Source of the DNA: Piromyces finnis
Lineage: Eukaryota; Neocallimastigomycota; Neocallimastigomycetes; Neocallimastigales; Neocallimastigaceae
Assembly (NCBI GenBank): GCA_002104945.1
Contig: MCFH01000021.1
Span: forward strand, 620,001-684,000
Direction of reading: 5' to 3'
Length of the DNA: 64,000 nucleotides
A program made the translations under genes and the position numbers. The notes beneath the pieces were generated by a model that had not been told where the DNA came from, made no database searches, and saw nothing but the letters and a program-made list of their open reading frames with translations. Position 1 is the first letter of the stretch, and each line of letters opens with the position of its first letter. Of this stretch, positions 1-11,284 are shown in pieces.

Positions 1-3000
1 AAGTTTAAAATATAATTTCTCTACCTTTTATGGTATTTAAAAAGTGTCACTTTCTATATAAAATCAATTTTTTACATACTATGAGAAATGACTGCTTTGG
101 TGCTTACGAATTAAAAAAAAAAAAAAAACTCTTTGGAAGTTTTTTTTTTCCCATCAAATTATTTAAAAATTTAAACAGAAAATAAATTTATTTTTTTTAT
201 AAAGTTTAATTAGAATTATACAGAAAATTTATGGTGATAAAACACTGTGAAGAAATAATTTTATCCCACCAAAAAAATTTAAAATAGTAAAAGCACATGT
301 TTTGTATTGTGATCAAGAAAGTGCTATGATTGGGAAAGTTTCTTTTTTTATGGTAGAAATAAGCTTTAACTTTTTCATAAAGTAAAGTATAGGAAAGAAA
401 TTTAATAGGAAAAAAAGGAAACATATCCAATGATATGGATAAAAAAAAAAACATTTTATTTATGAACTATATATACATATGAAATAAATAATAAATTTAT
501 ATTGCGTTTTCTAACATTACATTTTAATACATTTATACCTTTTTTTTAATATGAAATGTAACATTATATGGCATCCAATATTTAAATTTATAAAAGATGC
601 TTATTAGGATGAATTAATGAATTAATATCAAAAGTATGGAAATGCAATGATAATTACAAACATTTACTCGAATTTTTAAGGTGCATCGATAGGGAAGGAT
701 AAAATGACTCTATCTAAATTACCAGAATATTTTTTTAGTATTCCAATATATGGCAAAGCAAATATCAAAGAAGGTCTTTTAAAGCATTATCTTTTTTTTT
801 TTTTTTGCATTTTCAGCGAAAATAGTCATTGGAGGTTTCTCTATCATCTTATACCTTTATTTTTTCATACTTTAAAAATGTAACACAAAAATTTATATTT
901 TATTTGACTATATATTTCAATATATTTGAAAATAAAAAAAGTGGTAGACCTCACTCATATAATATATTATTATATATATTATAGAAATCTTAACCATTTT
1001 TTTTATAATTTCAAATTCTATATATAGAATAGAAACATCTGGATATAATTCATACCCAATCATATAAAAATATAAAACTGTTTTATTGGTATGCTATTTA
1101 ATATATTATAGAATTTAAAATGATTGAAATATATATTACATTTATATTACAGAATATAATTTTTTGAATTATTATCATATAGTAATATATTATTATTGAA
1201 ATGTCAAATTTTTCTGTTTAAAATTTCAAAAATTCCTATGAATAGATTAATACAAAAATGTAATATATAGTTAATATATAGTTAATATATTATTTAAATA
1301 ATAATTATTAGTATTTAAAATTTCAGGAACTATTAAATATTAATTATTAAAGTTCAATATCTTTCACAATAATATTTATATATTAGAGCCATATATTATA
1401 TTTATCATCTATTTTTTTTTATCTTTTAATTATAAATTATAATTTAGTACATACGCCACATTCCAAGGTATGTGTCTAAGTAAAATAAATTAAAATTTTT
1501 AATTATAATTAAAAAAATGTGCCAATTTTTTTTTATTTAAAAGAAAAAAAATTAATAAAGAATATTATCCCTACTTCTTTTTTTTTCTTTATTGTTAAAG
1601 TTTTTTTTGAAAATAAAATAGTATACCTATGAAGGGTAATGTGATGGTATAAATTATAATTTTTTTGAAATTTCATCCTATAATATAATATGGAAATATA
1701 ATGAAACCTTTATATTAAAGGTTTTTTTTCCCTAAATTTTATTTTTATTCTATTTGATCTTTTTTTTTTTTAAATTTAATACTAAATTCTGATTCGTGGA
1801 AATTATACATAAGTTTATAATATATTAATTTTTTTAAAAAATTATAAAATAAATTTAGTATAAACAAATAACAAAAAAAAAAAGTATGCATTATACTAAA
1901 TTAAGAATATAAAGATATTATGATTTTTTACACCCAATACTCTAGATACAACAATTATATAAACTATAATACATTTAGAGTTTATTCGTAGTAATTAATG
2001 TTAAGCTTTTATAAATTTTGTTATACTACCTAAATCACCACCACCATCACCACCAATATAAATTGATAATTATTTTTAGGAACACAATAATGTTGAAATG
2101 AGGTGATTATTTAGAAATCGTTGATTTAATAAAAATTTAAATTAAAAATAATTATTTACCAATATATTTAAATATAAATTAAATTTATTTATATTGATAA
2201 TATATATAATATATAAATAACCTAAAATCTTAGGTTATTATTGAATTAGTTCTAGGTTTTTTAGAAAAAGCAATTCTTTAAAAATTAATGATATGTTAAT
2301 GTATGGTAATTTCTAGGTAAAAAATAAAACTTTAAATTGACATACATTAACTTTTTTTCTCTCTCTCATTCACAGTATTATTGATTTTAATAATTCCTTT
2401 TCTTTTTAACTAATTTTTATTTCTATATATGATTGACTATCTTTTATATTATAATTTTATCATATATAAATTTTTAAAAAAGAAAAAAATGGAAATTTAA
2501 ATATAATAAATAGAAAAAGTTTTTTTAATATATAATAGATATATTATTTTAAAGTTTATTATAAATCAAGTAAACATAAAGAATCAATATATTATTAATA
2601 TATCAAACCAATGTAAATTAAATAAACAAATATATTAAATTATAATATATTATTAACTTATAGTTCAATATAAAACAATATACGAAAAATTAAATATTTT
2701 TATTTTAATTTAAATATATTATATATTACTGTTATATATTAACTACTAAATATATTAAATAAATGTTAACAATAAAAAAAAAAAAAACTAATTTTAATTT
2801 AAAAATTGTTATTATTAAATAATAGATTATTTGTATATATTTAAAAAAAAGGTATATAAATTGAGGTATTTTCTTTTTTTTTTTTTATTTTTTTTAACTT
2901 ATTATAATTTTACTTTATTTTTATTAAAAAGTTATTAGTAAAGTTGTTTAAATAGATCTTATTTTATTATTAAAATTTAAACAAACTTTACTATTAAAGA

Positions 3001-3088
3001 AAGAAGATTTTTAAAACTTTAAAAAAAAAAGGAAGTTAATACAGAGAATAAAGTAATTTAAATTTTTTTATATAGATTTTAATTAAAT
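1..3088. other. AT-rich intergenic DNA, no supported gene
   Basis: About 3 kb of very AT-rich sequence with many A and T homopolymers and stop codons in every frame. The only long open stretch (206-454, minus) is dominated by Phe, Lys, Ile and Asn and has no recognisable domain. A somewhat gene-like but broken patch lies near 580-850 (see findings). No RNA gene was recognised. Confidence 0.6.
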
Positions 3089-4905
3089 ATGAATAATAAT
3101 ACTGTGGATCGTAAAGAATCCCAAGAAACTTTGGGAGAATCAGTAGTCGTCGATATTACTGACAAAACAATTAATGAATTAAAAACCAAGAATTAGCCCT
3201 TAATGAAAAGGATATTGAAGTAAAAGATTTAAAGGAAGTTGACCAAAAAAAAATAAAGGATGAAAACGATGAAAAATATGTTACCTTTGAAATCACTGGT
3301 GGAAAATTATATGCTATTACTTTTGCTTTATGTATTGTATGTCTTTTAGCTAGTTTGGATATGACTGTCGTAGCCACTGCTTTACCAACTATCGCTAGAG
3401 AATTTGGTGATATTAGTGGTTATACCTGGGTTATTACTTCATATATGCTTTCAAGTACAGCATTCCAACCAATGTACGGTAAATTTGCAGATATTTTTGG
3501 ACGTAGAGTTATGATGATATTTGCTTTAGTTATATTTATTGCAAGTTCCATATTTTGTGGTATCTCCAAAAATATGGATATGTTAATCATCTTCCGTGGT
3601 ATTCAAGGTATTGGTGGTGGTGGTTTAATGTCACTTTGTATGATTATTATTGCTGATATTATTCCAATTCGTAAACGTGGTCAATACATGGGTATTCTTG
3701 GTGCTGTATTCTCTTTCTCAACTGTCATTGGTCCACTTGTTGGTGGTTTATTTACTGATAATATTTCATGGCGTTGGGCTTTCTACATCAATGTTCCATT
3801 AGCTGTTATTGCTTTTATTATTATCTTCTTATATGTCAAAATTCCAACTCCTTCTGATAATCTTCGTAAAAAGTTATTACGTGTCGATTATGCTGGTACC
3901 ATTGTTTTAATTTTAGGTGTAGTTGCATTATTATTAGCTTTAGAATGGGGAGGTGTTGACTATGAATGGTCTTCATGGCAAATTATCCTCTTATTCTGTT
4001 TATTTGCTTTATTATTAGTTGCTTTCATTACTATCGAAATCAAGTTTGCAAAGGAACCAATTATTCCACCAGCTATCTTTAAGGTTAGAAACATTAATTG
4101 TATGATTGTTGCCTGTACTTTAATTGGTTTTGCTTTTATGGGTGCTTGTACATACCTTCCACTTTACTTCCAAATGGTACGTGGAATGAAGGCAACAACT
4201 TCTGGTTTTATGATGACTCCAATGTCTATTATTGTCACTGTATTAAATATTTCTAGTGGTATTTATATTGGAAAGCACGGACATGTTAATATTCTTTTTA
4301 TTATTGGTTTTATCTTTTCTGCTGCTTCTGGATATGTTTACAGTCTTTTAGGTCTTCATACTTCTACAGTTATTCAATTATTAATTATTGGTTTTGGTGC
4401 CTTAGGATCTGGTTTAACTCGTCAAAACATGATTCTTGTTGCTCAAGATTCAGCTCCAAAAGCTCTTTTAGCTTCTACTACTGCTGTTATCTCCTTCTTC
4501 CAAGTTATTGGTGGTATTGTTGGTATCGCAATTTTCAACACTATATTAAATAATCGTGTTCCAAAAAAATTACATGAACTTGATCCAAAGATTAGTGTAG
4601 AATCTGTCAATATGAAACTTATTAATTCTTATGGTGAAAATGGTTTAAAAGCTTATAATGATGGTTTACGTACAAACTTCTTAATCATTATCCCATGCTC
4701 ACTTTTAGCTTTAGTTTCTGTCATGTTAACAAAGAATGTTAGATTAAACAAGAAACCACAAGAATCAAAGGAATCAGATAATAGTACTGTAATTGATGAA
4801 ACTTCTAACCCAGATATGAAGGAAATTGATGATAATACAACTGTTGCTGATGGATCAACTGTAGTTGACATTGGCAATCAAGATGGTGAAGATACAAAAC
4901 AATGA
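3089..4905 (+). CDS. MFS transporter, DHA2 drug:H+ antiporter-like, with an N-terminal frame break
   Basis: Single-exon multi-spanning plasma or vacuolar membrane transporter. The first membrane segment carries the DHA2-type signature LDMTVVATALPTI. Motif A follows (GKFADIFGRR), and a motif C-like stretch is present (GAVFSFSTVIGPLVGG). The length and number of hydrophobic segments fit the 14-helix DHA2 group (multidrug or vacuolar basic amino-acid exporters), so the substrate cannot be named. The ATG at 3089 opens a hydrophilic, acidic cytosolic N-terminus, but that frame stops at TAG 3194. The transporter frame is open from about 3163 and reads sensibly from about 3181. The two join cleanly if the A-run at 3181-3185 were one base longer, so a one-base deletion (real or a homopolymer sequencing error) is likely. 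The tail after about residue 560 is hydrophilic and acidic. No introns are needed. Confidence 0.85.
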
Positions 4906-5417
4906 AGAGGGATGAAGGGATGATCATTGAAAATAGGTTTAATTCATGGGATATCTGTAGATTTTTATTTAACATTTTAATATTAACATTAAAATACTTT
5001 TTTTAATTATTTTATTTATTTAATATATTTATATTTTAATTAATTATTTATTATCCATATATTTAAATATTTATTAATATTGAATTAACGATTCTAATCA
5101 ATTTTTATTTAATTAATCCGTAATATAATCAAATTTTTATTTTTTTAATAAAACATTTAAGAAAAAAATAAAGCGACAATAATAAAAATATCAAAAAATA
5201 AAATATAAAGTGTATAAATATTTTATTACTTGTTTTTTATAGATTCCTTTTAAAAAATTATCATTATTTTAATTTCATTCATTTATAATTTATTTTATTT
5301 AATATATAAAATAAAATTATTATTGTAAATATAAAAACATTTTTTTATTGTTTATTAAAAGTAATTGAGAATATAATATTGAATATCTTATTAGAATATT
5401 ATTTTTTTTTTTGTTAT
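4906..5417. other. AT-rich 3' flank of the transporter gene
   Basis: About 500 bases of AT-rich DNA between the transporter stop codon and the first LINE remnant. I see no gene, RNA or clear terminator structure. Confidence 0.6.
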
Positions 5418-5525
5418 ATCAGTAGAGATGATAGTAATAATATTTTAATGCCTTTTGCTATTGGCCAGCAATGGTCAATATTCAAAAGGTTTGAAGCAAC
5501 ATCCAAGAGCGTCATTATTGAAGAA
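5418..5525 (+). mobile_element. LINE family 1 remnant, left part of an interrupted old copy
   Basis: Starts with an Asn-codon tract like that of the LINE ORF, then jumps by internal deletion to the C-terminal coding part (MPFAIGQQWSIFKRFEATSK). It ends at the 12-bp target site ATTATTGAAGAA (5514-5525), where LINE copy 1 begins. The missing continuation (ACAATAAGACAGGCC...) is found at 11262 on the far side of copy 1, so this is the host of a nested insertion. Confidence 0.85.
5514..5525 (+). repeat. Target-site duplication, left copy (LINE copy 1)
   Basis: ATTATTGAAGAA lies immediately before the first 5' monomer of copy 1 and is repeated at 11250-11261 directly after its poly(A). Removing 5526-11261 restores a continuous LINE coding segment. 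Confidence 0.9.
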
Positions 5526-5830
5526 CCCTCTTGGGAACGTGCCTTCATTTATTTAATAAATGTAGTTTCTAAAGGGGGTCTACTCATGCTCATGGTACTG
5601 AGAGAGTAGAAAGAATTAAATCCAAGTATTGCGCAATGGATGCTTGGTGCCCTCTTAGGAATGTGCCTTCATTTATTTAATAAATGGAGTTTATCAAGGG
5701 GGTCTACTCATGCTCATGGTACTGAGAGAGTAGAAAGAATTAAATCCAAGCATTGCGCAATGGATGCTTGGTTAGTCTTTAAGGGAAAATTATTAGGACT
5801 AAGCTCATGGTACTGAGCGATTAAAAAACA
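5526..5830 (+). repeat. Tandem 124-bp 5' UTR monomers of LINE copy 1
   Basis: Two monomers start at 5526 and 5650, followed by a diverged partial third to about 5830. Each contains the palindrome CATTTATTTAATAAATG, a CTACTC...GAGTAG stem and the inverted pair CCAAGCAT/ATGCTTGG (degenerate in monomer 1). Similar tandem 5' monomers act as promoters in some animal L1 elements; that role is inferred here. Confidence 0.85.
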
Positions 5831-6422
5831 TTTTATTCATCGAATTTAAGTATTTGATGAATAAGTTGAATGTTTGATACTCAGGTAAGTTTGTATAGTA
5901 TTTAATTAGAAGAGTAATACATTTTGTTGCTGTATTTTTTTCTTTTATTCATGTATTCATGTAGTACTACTCTTCTCTTGTAAGAATCTAATGTAGTCAA
6001 CTTTAGCATTTGCATTGTATTTTTATATTCATGTAGCTATTGTTGTATTGTTTCTTGTAAGAGACTGATTCACTCTACATCATGTAAAAATACTATTCAC
6101 AAGCTTTCTGGTGTCGACATTCTTGATTCAAATTTTTACAAATTTAAATATTTAATGAAAAGTAAAGTCAAACAATTTTAGTGTCAAAAAGCGAATCGAA
6201 TTTACTAACAACAAACCAAAACTAGAATTTTTAAAGAAAATTTACAACTAGAATTCAAAAAAAAAAAAAAGAAACTTTAAACAAAGCATCGTAACAATTT
6301 TTGTACTATCCAGTACTTTTAAGAAGAGAGAGAGAGACAGATTTTTTTCCATATACGTTATATTTGTAATTTTTATTAGTATTTATTTTATATTCAATAT
6401 TTTTTAATTAGAATTAATTATC

Positions 6423-9400
6423 ATGTCAGTCCTTTATATTAAAGATTAGAATTATATCAGACGTGGTACCCGGTCTTTTGGTATCCCCTTAGATGATATT
6501 CGCTCCTTCTTTATCCGTGGTATTCGATCATGGTCAGTAAATATGCTATGGGAAAAACTCGAGGTTATTCTAGAAGATAAATTTAATTCAGTTATTAGTG
6601 TTAAATATTTTCAGACTTTCAATGATCACTTTTTCTTAGTCAAGGTTCATGGTTCATCAAAAGATTGTATTAAAATCTTACACATGTTAAAGAAGAAACT
6701 TTCAGTTACCTCAATTTCCTTTTCAGCTCGTAGTAGAAGGAATCACAAATACACTTTTTCCACTCTCAAACGTAAAATTTTAGTTTCTAATAAACATCAA
6801 CATTCTATTCAACAATCATTTCAACAATCAGTTCAACAATCTCATCAACAATCCGATCTTCAACAAGATCTTCAACAAGATCTTCAACAAGTTTCCCATC
6901 ATGAAAATATTCCAGATCTACAGCAAACACAATTTCAATCTCAACATTCAACAATTAATTCTAATAGTTCTATCAACTCTGATAACAGTTCAATAGTTGA
7001 TAGTTCTTCAGTTTCACAGCCATCTAGTAATAGTTCTACTTATTCCTCTGATGCATCATCCATTAATAACGATGACTTTAATAATAATAATAATAGCAAC
7101 GATTCTTCCTCATCCAACAAGCCTGATAACTTTTCTTTTTGTCTTAGTTGGAACACCAATGGGTGGAATCACGAAAAGAGAGATAGTATTAGCTATTTCA
7201 CAGCTATTTTCAAACCATTATTTTTATGTTTCCAAGAAACTGGTAATGGTTCTGGATCGAATACAGATTATCCTTGTCGTGTTACTTTGCGAAACTATAG
7301 ACACTTTTTCAAGAAAGCTGACGAATCAGTTCCTGGAATGAGAGGTTTATATTTAGGTTTTCACAATTCGTGTCAAGCCTCACTTGAAAACTTCTCTGGA
7401 AAGTATATTATTTCTATTTATACTTTTAGTCTCTGGAATAGATTCAAATGCTCGATTGGAAATGTTTATATGCCTCATAGTCATCACAACATCTATGTTG
7501 ATCATGCAAAGTTAGAAGTTCGCTTGTGGTTACAAACTCATTCATCCCATCCATCGATTCTTGTTGGTGATTTTAATATGTCTAAAGTAAAATTATCCAA
7601 CTGGTTATCAACTAATGGATTAGGAGATTGGGAAATTCTTCCGCTTAGAGGGTCTACTATCTCTTGGACTCGAGGTGATCAATCTTCCGACATTGACCAT
7701 GCTCTTATCAATTCGAAGATGAAAGATCTTATTCACTCAGGATCATTTATAAATAATTTTTATCCTGTATCAGACCATAAGCCACTTCTTATTAATGGTA
7801 AAATTATTCCTATGGAAGATTTTTCTAATGACTTTAATGTTCCTAAGAAAATTCTGAAATGGAATAGATTAAAATGTATTGAGGAAAAGGAATCTATTCT
7901 CAGTCATAATAAATTCCAAATACTTTCAGCAAAATTCAACGATCCTAATGTTTCTACAGATGAACTTTCCAAAGAGTTTACTTCAACTGCTTTTTCAATT
8001 GCAGACGAGCTCAGTATTACCTCAGCAAATAATGTTATAAAGTCTTCATTTCATATTTCACAACAAATTTTTAATCTTCAAAAAATCAAAATGAAGTTGT
8101 ATAAGAGATTTAAAAAAGAAAGAATTTATGATATAGATGAATTTATTAAAAGAATTAAAATCTACCGTAAGCTCATTGATTACATCCACAAAAGATGTAA
8201 TGAATTTAGGAAACAAGAATATCTTCATTGGATTAAAACAGGATGTGAGTATATGAAGAGTCATAATCCTAAGAAGGCCTGGAAATGGATCAAGAAAACT
8301 GCAAAAATTGGAAAAGATTCTTTCTTTATTGCTCAACCAATTAAAAATAAAAATGGAGAATTAGTTGTTGCTACGGAAGAACAACTAGATGTGTGGCATG
8401 ATCATTTCGAAAATCTTGCATCAGATCCAAGTGGTGTAAGTCTTGATTTGGAGCATTGGTATGAAGAACCAACGAATAAACGTTTTTCACTTCCTATGCT
8501 TGATGAGTGGGATATCAACCAAGATATTAGTATTGATGAAGTCAAGTCAGCTATCCTCTCTACTCCAAATTATAAAGCATCAGGTCCGGATGGTATTCCA
8601 ATTGAATTTTACAAAGCATTAATTCCATCAAGTAATGATTCTAATAATGCTACAGGTAATAATTCTTCTGGTAATACTACTTCAGATAATGATGCTCATG
8701 GTTTAAATTTTATTCTTAAATTATTTAACCGTATTTGGGATGGAGATTTCCCCAACTCATGGAATGAATCCAGTATTGTTTCTATTCCTAAGAAGGGAGA
8801 TTTGACAGATTGTGATAACTATCGAGGTATATCACTTATCAATAATGGTATTAAGTTGATCTCCAAAATTGTCACCACTAGAATCTCAGAATATGGTCTA
8901 AAGAATAATTTCATTAGACCTGAACAATTTGGTTTTCGAAAAAAGGAAGAAAGTATCAGTCTTTTCATTTCAATCCAAGAAATATGCCGTAGACGTCAAT
9001 TAGATAATAAAGAGACATATTTGGCCTTTTTAGATCTCAGGAAAGCATACGATTCAGTCCCAATCGGTAATATTCTCCATAAATTAGATTGTTTAGGAAT
9101 CCGAGGTAAGAGTTTACAATTTATCAAAAATTTATATTTAACATCTAAGGCTAATGTCAAATTAGATGGACAATTCTCGAAATCTTTTGATGTGAAGAAA
9201 GGAGTCCGTCAAGGTTGCCCACTTTCGCCTATTCTTTTTAATCTCTTTATTAATGATATATTTAAAGAGTGTGAAGATCTCGGAGTTAGTTTAGGTGACA
9301 CTCGATGCTGTGGTGGACTTTTTGCAGATGATATAGTTATTTGTGCTCCAACAAGAGGATGCTTAAAAAAGATGCTTAGAAGAGTTAATGAATGGGCCTT

Positions 9401-10976
9401 GTATAATGAAATGGAATTTGGTATCCAGAAATGTTCAACGATGGTGATTCGTCCTGAATCAATAGAAAATCAGAACAAGAGAGATCCAACATTTTACTTA
9501 GCAGGACAACCCATTCCAACTACTGACTGCTACACTTATCTTGGTGTTCCATTTGATAAGAATTTGTCCCTTAAACCAGTAATTAAAGTTCTTAATAACA
9601 AGGTTTTGAAAGAACTTTTCTCAGTCAGTAAATTCTTAAGAAATCCTAATATTCCTATTCCTTTCAAAAAACTAGTACTTAACTCTCAAGTGATTAGCAG
9701 AGTTTCATACTTTGCACCATTACTTGGATCCAACAAAGCTAGGTCTAGGATTGCTCAGAAGCATGTTAACAAAGGAATACGATGGGTTGCCGGAGTTCAT
9801 AAAGCCGTATCGTTTATATCTTTATACTCTATCTCAAAAGATTTGAATATTCCTCCATTGTCAGCCAAATGTGCGTTAGCTCAGGTTAGATGTTTTAACA
9901 AATGGAAAAACTCAAATTGTATTATCTCACACCTTGTCAATTACATTCCTAAATTTAGAAAATACACGTGGTGCAAATCAAGTAGGACACTTGAAAAAAA
10001 ACTAAAGAAGCATGGAGATGTTAAAGCAGTTAAAAACTTTTATTGGAAAGATCTCAAAGGGAATTCAATCAAAGCGCAATATTATGATGATAATAAATTT
10101 ATTGAAACTAAAGATTTTATTAAATTATGTTATGAGTACCCAGAGTTTGCCTATGGCTTCTACTGGCTATTGAAAGCAAGAAGCGGATATAAGTTGGATG
10201 CTAGAGTTGCCAAAGCTGCTAAATTTGTTGATCCAGTTTGTCCTAACTACTGTCCATGTTGCAAGTGTGGAGATCAAAGTATTAAACATTGGTTATTAGA
10301 TTGTCCAACATTTAGAGATATCCGTATTAAACATTATGATTCCATAGTCCAGCTATTAAATTTTTTCAGTCAACGTAATTCCAATAGTCCTATCAATAAT
10401 AATGAAATTGATAATGTCAGTAGAGATAGCAATAACAGTAATAGTAATAGTAACAATAATAATAATAACAATAGTAATAATAACAATAGTAATAATAACA
10501 ATAGTAGTAATAGTAATAATAGAAATAGTAATAATAACAATAGTAGTAATAGAAATAATAATATTAATAATGATAGCAATAGTGAAGATAATAATTCTAA
10601 TTTAGATAGTAATTTAGTTAATGATAGTAATAGTTCTAATAATCCGGTGAATATTAATGTGTATGATTATTCTAGTGTGTGCAGTAAAATATTTAAATTC
10701 CTTCTTGGGGGAAGAAGTTTTAACAATATTAATTACAATTCAAGGGAATGGAAAGAACTTTGTAAGCGTCAGATTCAATCTGGTACTAATGAAGGAGCAC
10801 CATTCTTGACGGTAACCGCGGAACTTCTAACCAAAATCATGCCTTTTGCTATTGGCCAGCAATGGTCAATGTTCAAAAGGTTTGAAGCAACATCCAAGAG
10901 CGTCAATGCTGAAGAAACAGTAAGACAGGCCAGGAGGGCCAGCGCAACCAATGGAGATCATAATTTTGTTCCATGA
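6423..10976 (+). pseudogene. LINE ORF, endonuclease-reverse transcriptase, nonsense at codon 9
   Basis: Aligned to the intact ORF of copy 3, translation should start at ATG 6423, but codon 9 is TAG (6447) where copy 3 has AAG. The next in-frame ATG (6543, residue 41 of the intact protein) begins an open frame of 1477 codons. It contains a Gln-rich then Ser/Asn-rich linker, an APE-type endonuclease (WNTNG, FQETG, GDFN, SDH), a reverse transcriptase (AFLDLRKAYDSV, GVRQGCPLSP, FADD), a CX2CX6HX4C finger and an Asn-repeat tract longer than in copy 3. If re-initiation at residue 41 occurs, only the N-terminal 40 residues are lost, so activity is not excluded. Confidence 0.85.
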
Positions 10977-10994
10977 CAAAATTTTGATCTTTGG
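10948..10994 (+). other. Hairpin spanning the LINE stop codon (copy 1)
   Basis: AGATCATAATTTTGT pairs with ACAAAATTTTGATCT (15 positions, one mismatch), extended by outer CCAA/TTGG. The loop (TCCATG) lies at the end of the ORF, so the TGA stop begins in the loop and runs into the stem. The arrangement is preserved in copy 3 and in other 3' ends of the family. A role in recognition of the RNA 3' end by the reverse transcriptase is inferred. Confidence 0.55.
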
Positions 10995-11210
10995 CTCGGT
11001 GTCCCATTGGAAGTCAAATACAATTATTATACTTTAGTATGATAGTGGCTTTCTTACTTTAATTAAAATTACTAGAATACATTATACCCAATTTTTATTC
11101 ATTTGTGTTTATTTAAACATATTTTTTTTATTTTTATTTATTTTTAATTTTTTATTACATGTATTATAATTTTAATTAAATTAATAATAAAGTTTAAAAT
11201 ATTTGATGCC

Positions 11211-11249
<39 letters not shown>

Positions 11250-11252
<3 letters not shown>

Positions 11253-11284
11253 ATTGAAGAAACAATAAGACAGGCCAGGAGGGT
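11250..11284 (+). mobile_element. LINE family 1 remnant between copies 1 and 2
   Basis: Begins with the right copy of the target duplication ATTATTGAAGAA (11250-11261) and continues the C-terminal coding sequence of the interrupted old element (EETIRQARR). It ends at GGCCAGGAGGGT (11273-11284), which is the target site of LINE copy 2. Confidence 0.85.

Larger units (their letters stand above)
5526..11249 (+). mobile_element. LINE copy 1 (family 1), full-length, nested in an older LINE
   Basis: Non-LTR retrotransposon of about 5.7 kb. Order: two 124-bp 5' monomers plus a partial third, a unique 5' UTR of about 600 bases, one long ORF (endonuclease, reverse transcriptase, Cys/His finger), a 3' UTR of about 240 bases and a 35-base poly(A). 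It is flanked by a 12-bp target-site duplication. It is almost identical to copy 3, so both are recent. The main visible defect is a TAG at codon 9 of the ORF. Confidence 0.95.

Noticed and set aside
206-454. 82-codon minus-strand ORF near the left edge
   Set aside because: Composition is that of random AT-rich DNA, with no domain, no conserved motif and no supporting splice or promoter context.
3160-3196. Short intron instead of a frameshift in the transporter gene
   Set aside because: Sensible coding sequence continues on both sides almost without a gap, leaving no room for an intron of the usual 60-110 bases seen in neighbouring genes.
10370-10605. Poly-Leu and Ile/Val-rich ORFs over the LINE Asn tract
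   Set aside because: Shadow frames of the AAT/AGT repeat in the LINE ORF.
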